DNA of 6,017 nt. It comes from Parachlamydia sp. GTDB taxonomy: Bacteria; Chlamydiota; Chlamydiia; Chlamydiales; Parachlamydiaceae. Shown piece after piece: positions 5,896-6,017 of this stretch. The notes beneath the pieces were generated by a model. That model had not been told where the DNA came from. It worked only from the letters and a program-made list of their open reading frames with translations, and did not search any database. Position 1 is the stretch's first letter, and every line of letters begins with the position of its first letter. The position numbers and the translations under genes were made by a program. The stretch is taken from positions 1 through 6,017 of the forward strand of contig JAJTHR010000066.1 of the NCBI GenBank assembly GCA_021298935.1. The letters run 5' to 3'.

Positions 5896-5940
5896 GTACC
5901 TGCCAGAGGAAGAAGGGGATAAACACCTAGTTTAGATTAG

Positions 5941-5970
5941 TTGAAAAAAAGTGAAGCAGACATTTATTAA
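5941..5970 (+). promoter_or_regulatory. Possible promoter for the gene at 5998
   Basis: TTGAAA (5941-5946, 5/6 to the -35 consensus) and TATTAA (5965-5970, 4/6 to the -10) are separated by 18 bases. A start near 5977 would give a leader of about 20 bases that carries the strong ribosome site of the next gene. Confidence 0.35.
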
Positions 5971-5984
5971 TTCTCTTCGATTAA

Positions 5985-5990
5985 AAGGAG
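5985..5990 (+). promoter_or_regulatory. Ribosome binding site AAGGAG
   Basis: A perfect AAGGAG lies seven bases before the ATG at 5998. It is the strongest Shine-Dalgarno in the window and is the main evidence that a gene starts there. Confidence 0.7.
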
Positions 5991-5997
5991 ATTAAAT

Positions 5998-6017
5998 ATG
6001 CCTGCTTCAATGCTATA
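5998..6017 (+). CDS. Start of a gene cut by the window end
   Basis: ATG at 5998 begins MPASML and continues past the end of the window. Only six complete codons are visible, so no function can be given. The call rests on the strong AAGGAG ribosome site and a plausible promoter at 5941-5970. Confidence 0.6.

Noticed and set aside
5952..6009. 8-base inverted repeat TGAAGCAG / CTGCTTCA flanking the start of the last gene
   Set aside because: It is short with a 42-base loop, and the left half would lie upstream of the predicted transcript start, so an RNA switch is not supported.
1..6017. tRNA, rRNA or CRISPR array
   Set aside because: No cloverleaf, rRNA-like stretch or regularly spaced direct repeats were seen in the window.

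Overview
The window is bacterial. Its centre is a complete four-gene operon for a cytochrome bo3-type ubiquinol oxidase, cyoA-cyoB-cyoC-cyoD, on the minus strand (5471 down to 1738). On both sides lies much more AT-rich sequence holding small genes, a toxin-antitoxin pair, a decayed gene and several inverted repeats. Two by-hand 60-base counts show the contrast: about 58% G+C at 3361-3420 inside cyoB, against 25% at 1321-1380 in the toxin gene. Low-GC flanks, GTG/TTG starts, unknown small proteins and a DUF4258/MqsA-like pair suit an amoeba-associated bacterium such as a Parachlamydia-type chlamydia or a Legionella-like organism. That assignment is inference only.

Layout: 1-120 is a large imperfect palindrome. 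136-144 is an extended -10 promoter facing right. 220-522 is a small unknown ORF, and 523-733 looks like the broken continuation of the same gene. 733-770 and 1705-1742 are two related hairpins bracketing a minus-strand module (toxin 1597-1283, then antitoxin 1273-788) that has its own promoter and a palindromic operator candidate. The right-hand hairpin contains the stop codon of cyoD and is the probable operon terminator. The cyo operon follows, tightly packed: a 4-base overlap, then gaps of 3 and 9 bases. An AT-rich divergent intergenic region (5472-5607) separates cyoA from a small unknown plus-strand ORF (5608-5895). A further plus-strand gene begins at 5998 and runs off the end.

Function: CyoA-D would form a membrane quinol oxidase that reduces O2 to water and builds proton-motive force. 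Heme, CuB, quinol-site and D-channel residues are all present in CyoB, and CyoA lacks the CuA cysteines, as expected for a quinol rather than cytochrome c oxidase. The most interesting point is that the K proton channel appears dismantled across two subunits. The canonical Lys and Thr of subunit I (E. coli K362, T359) are Gln365 and Met362 here, and the subunit II channel-entrance Glu (E. coli E89) is Gln90. No heme O synthase gene (cyoE) follows cyoD, where E. coli has it; the toxin-antitoxin module is there instead.
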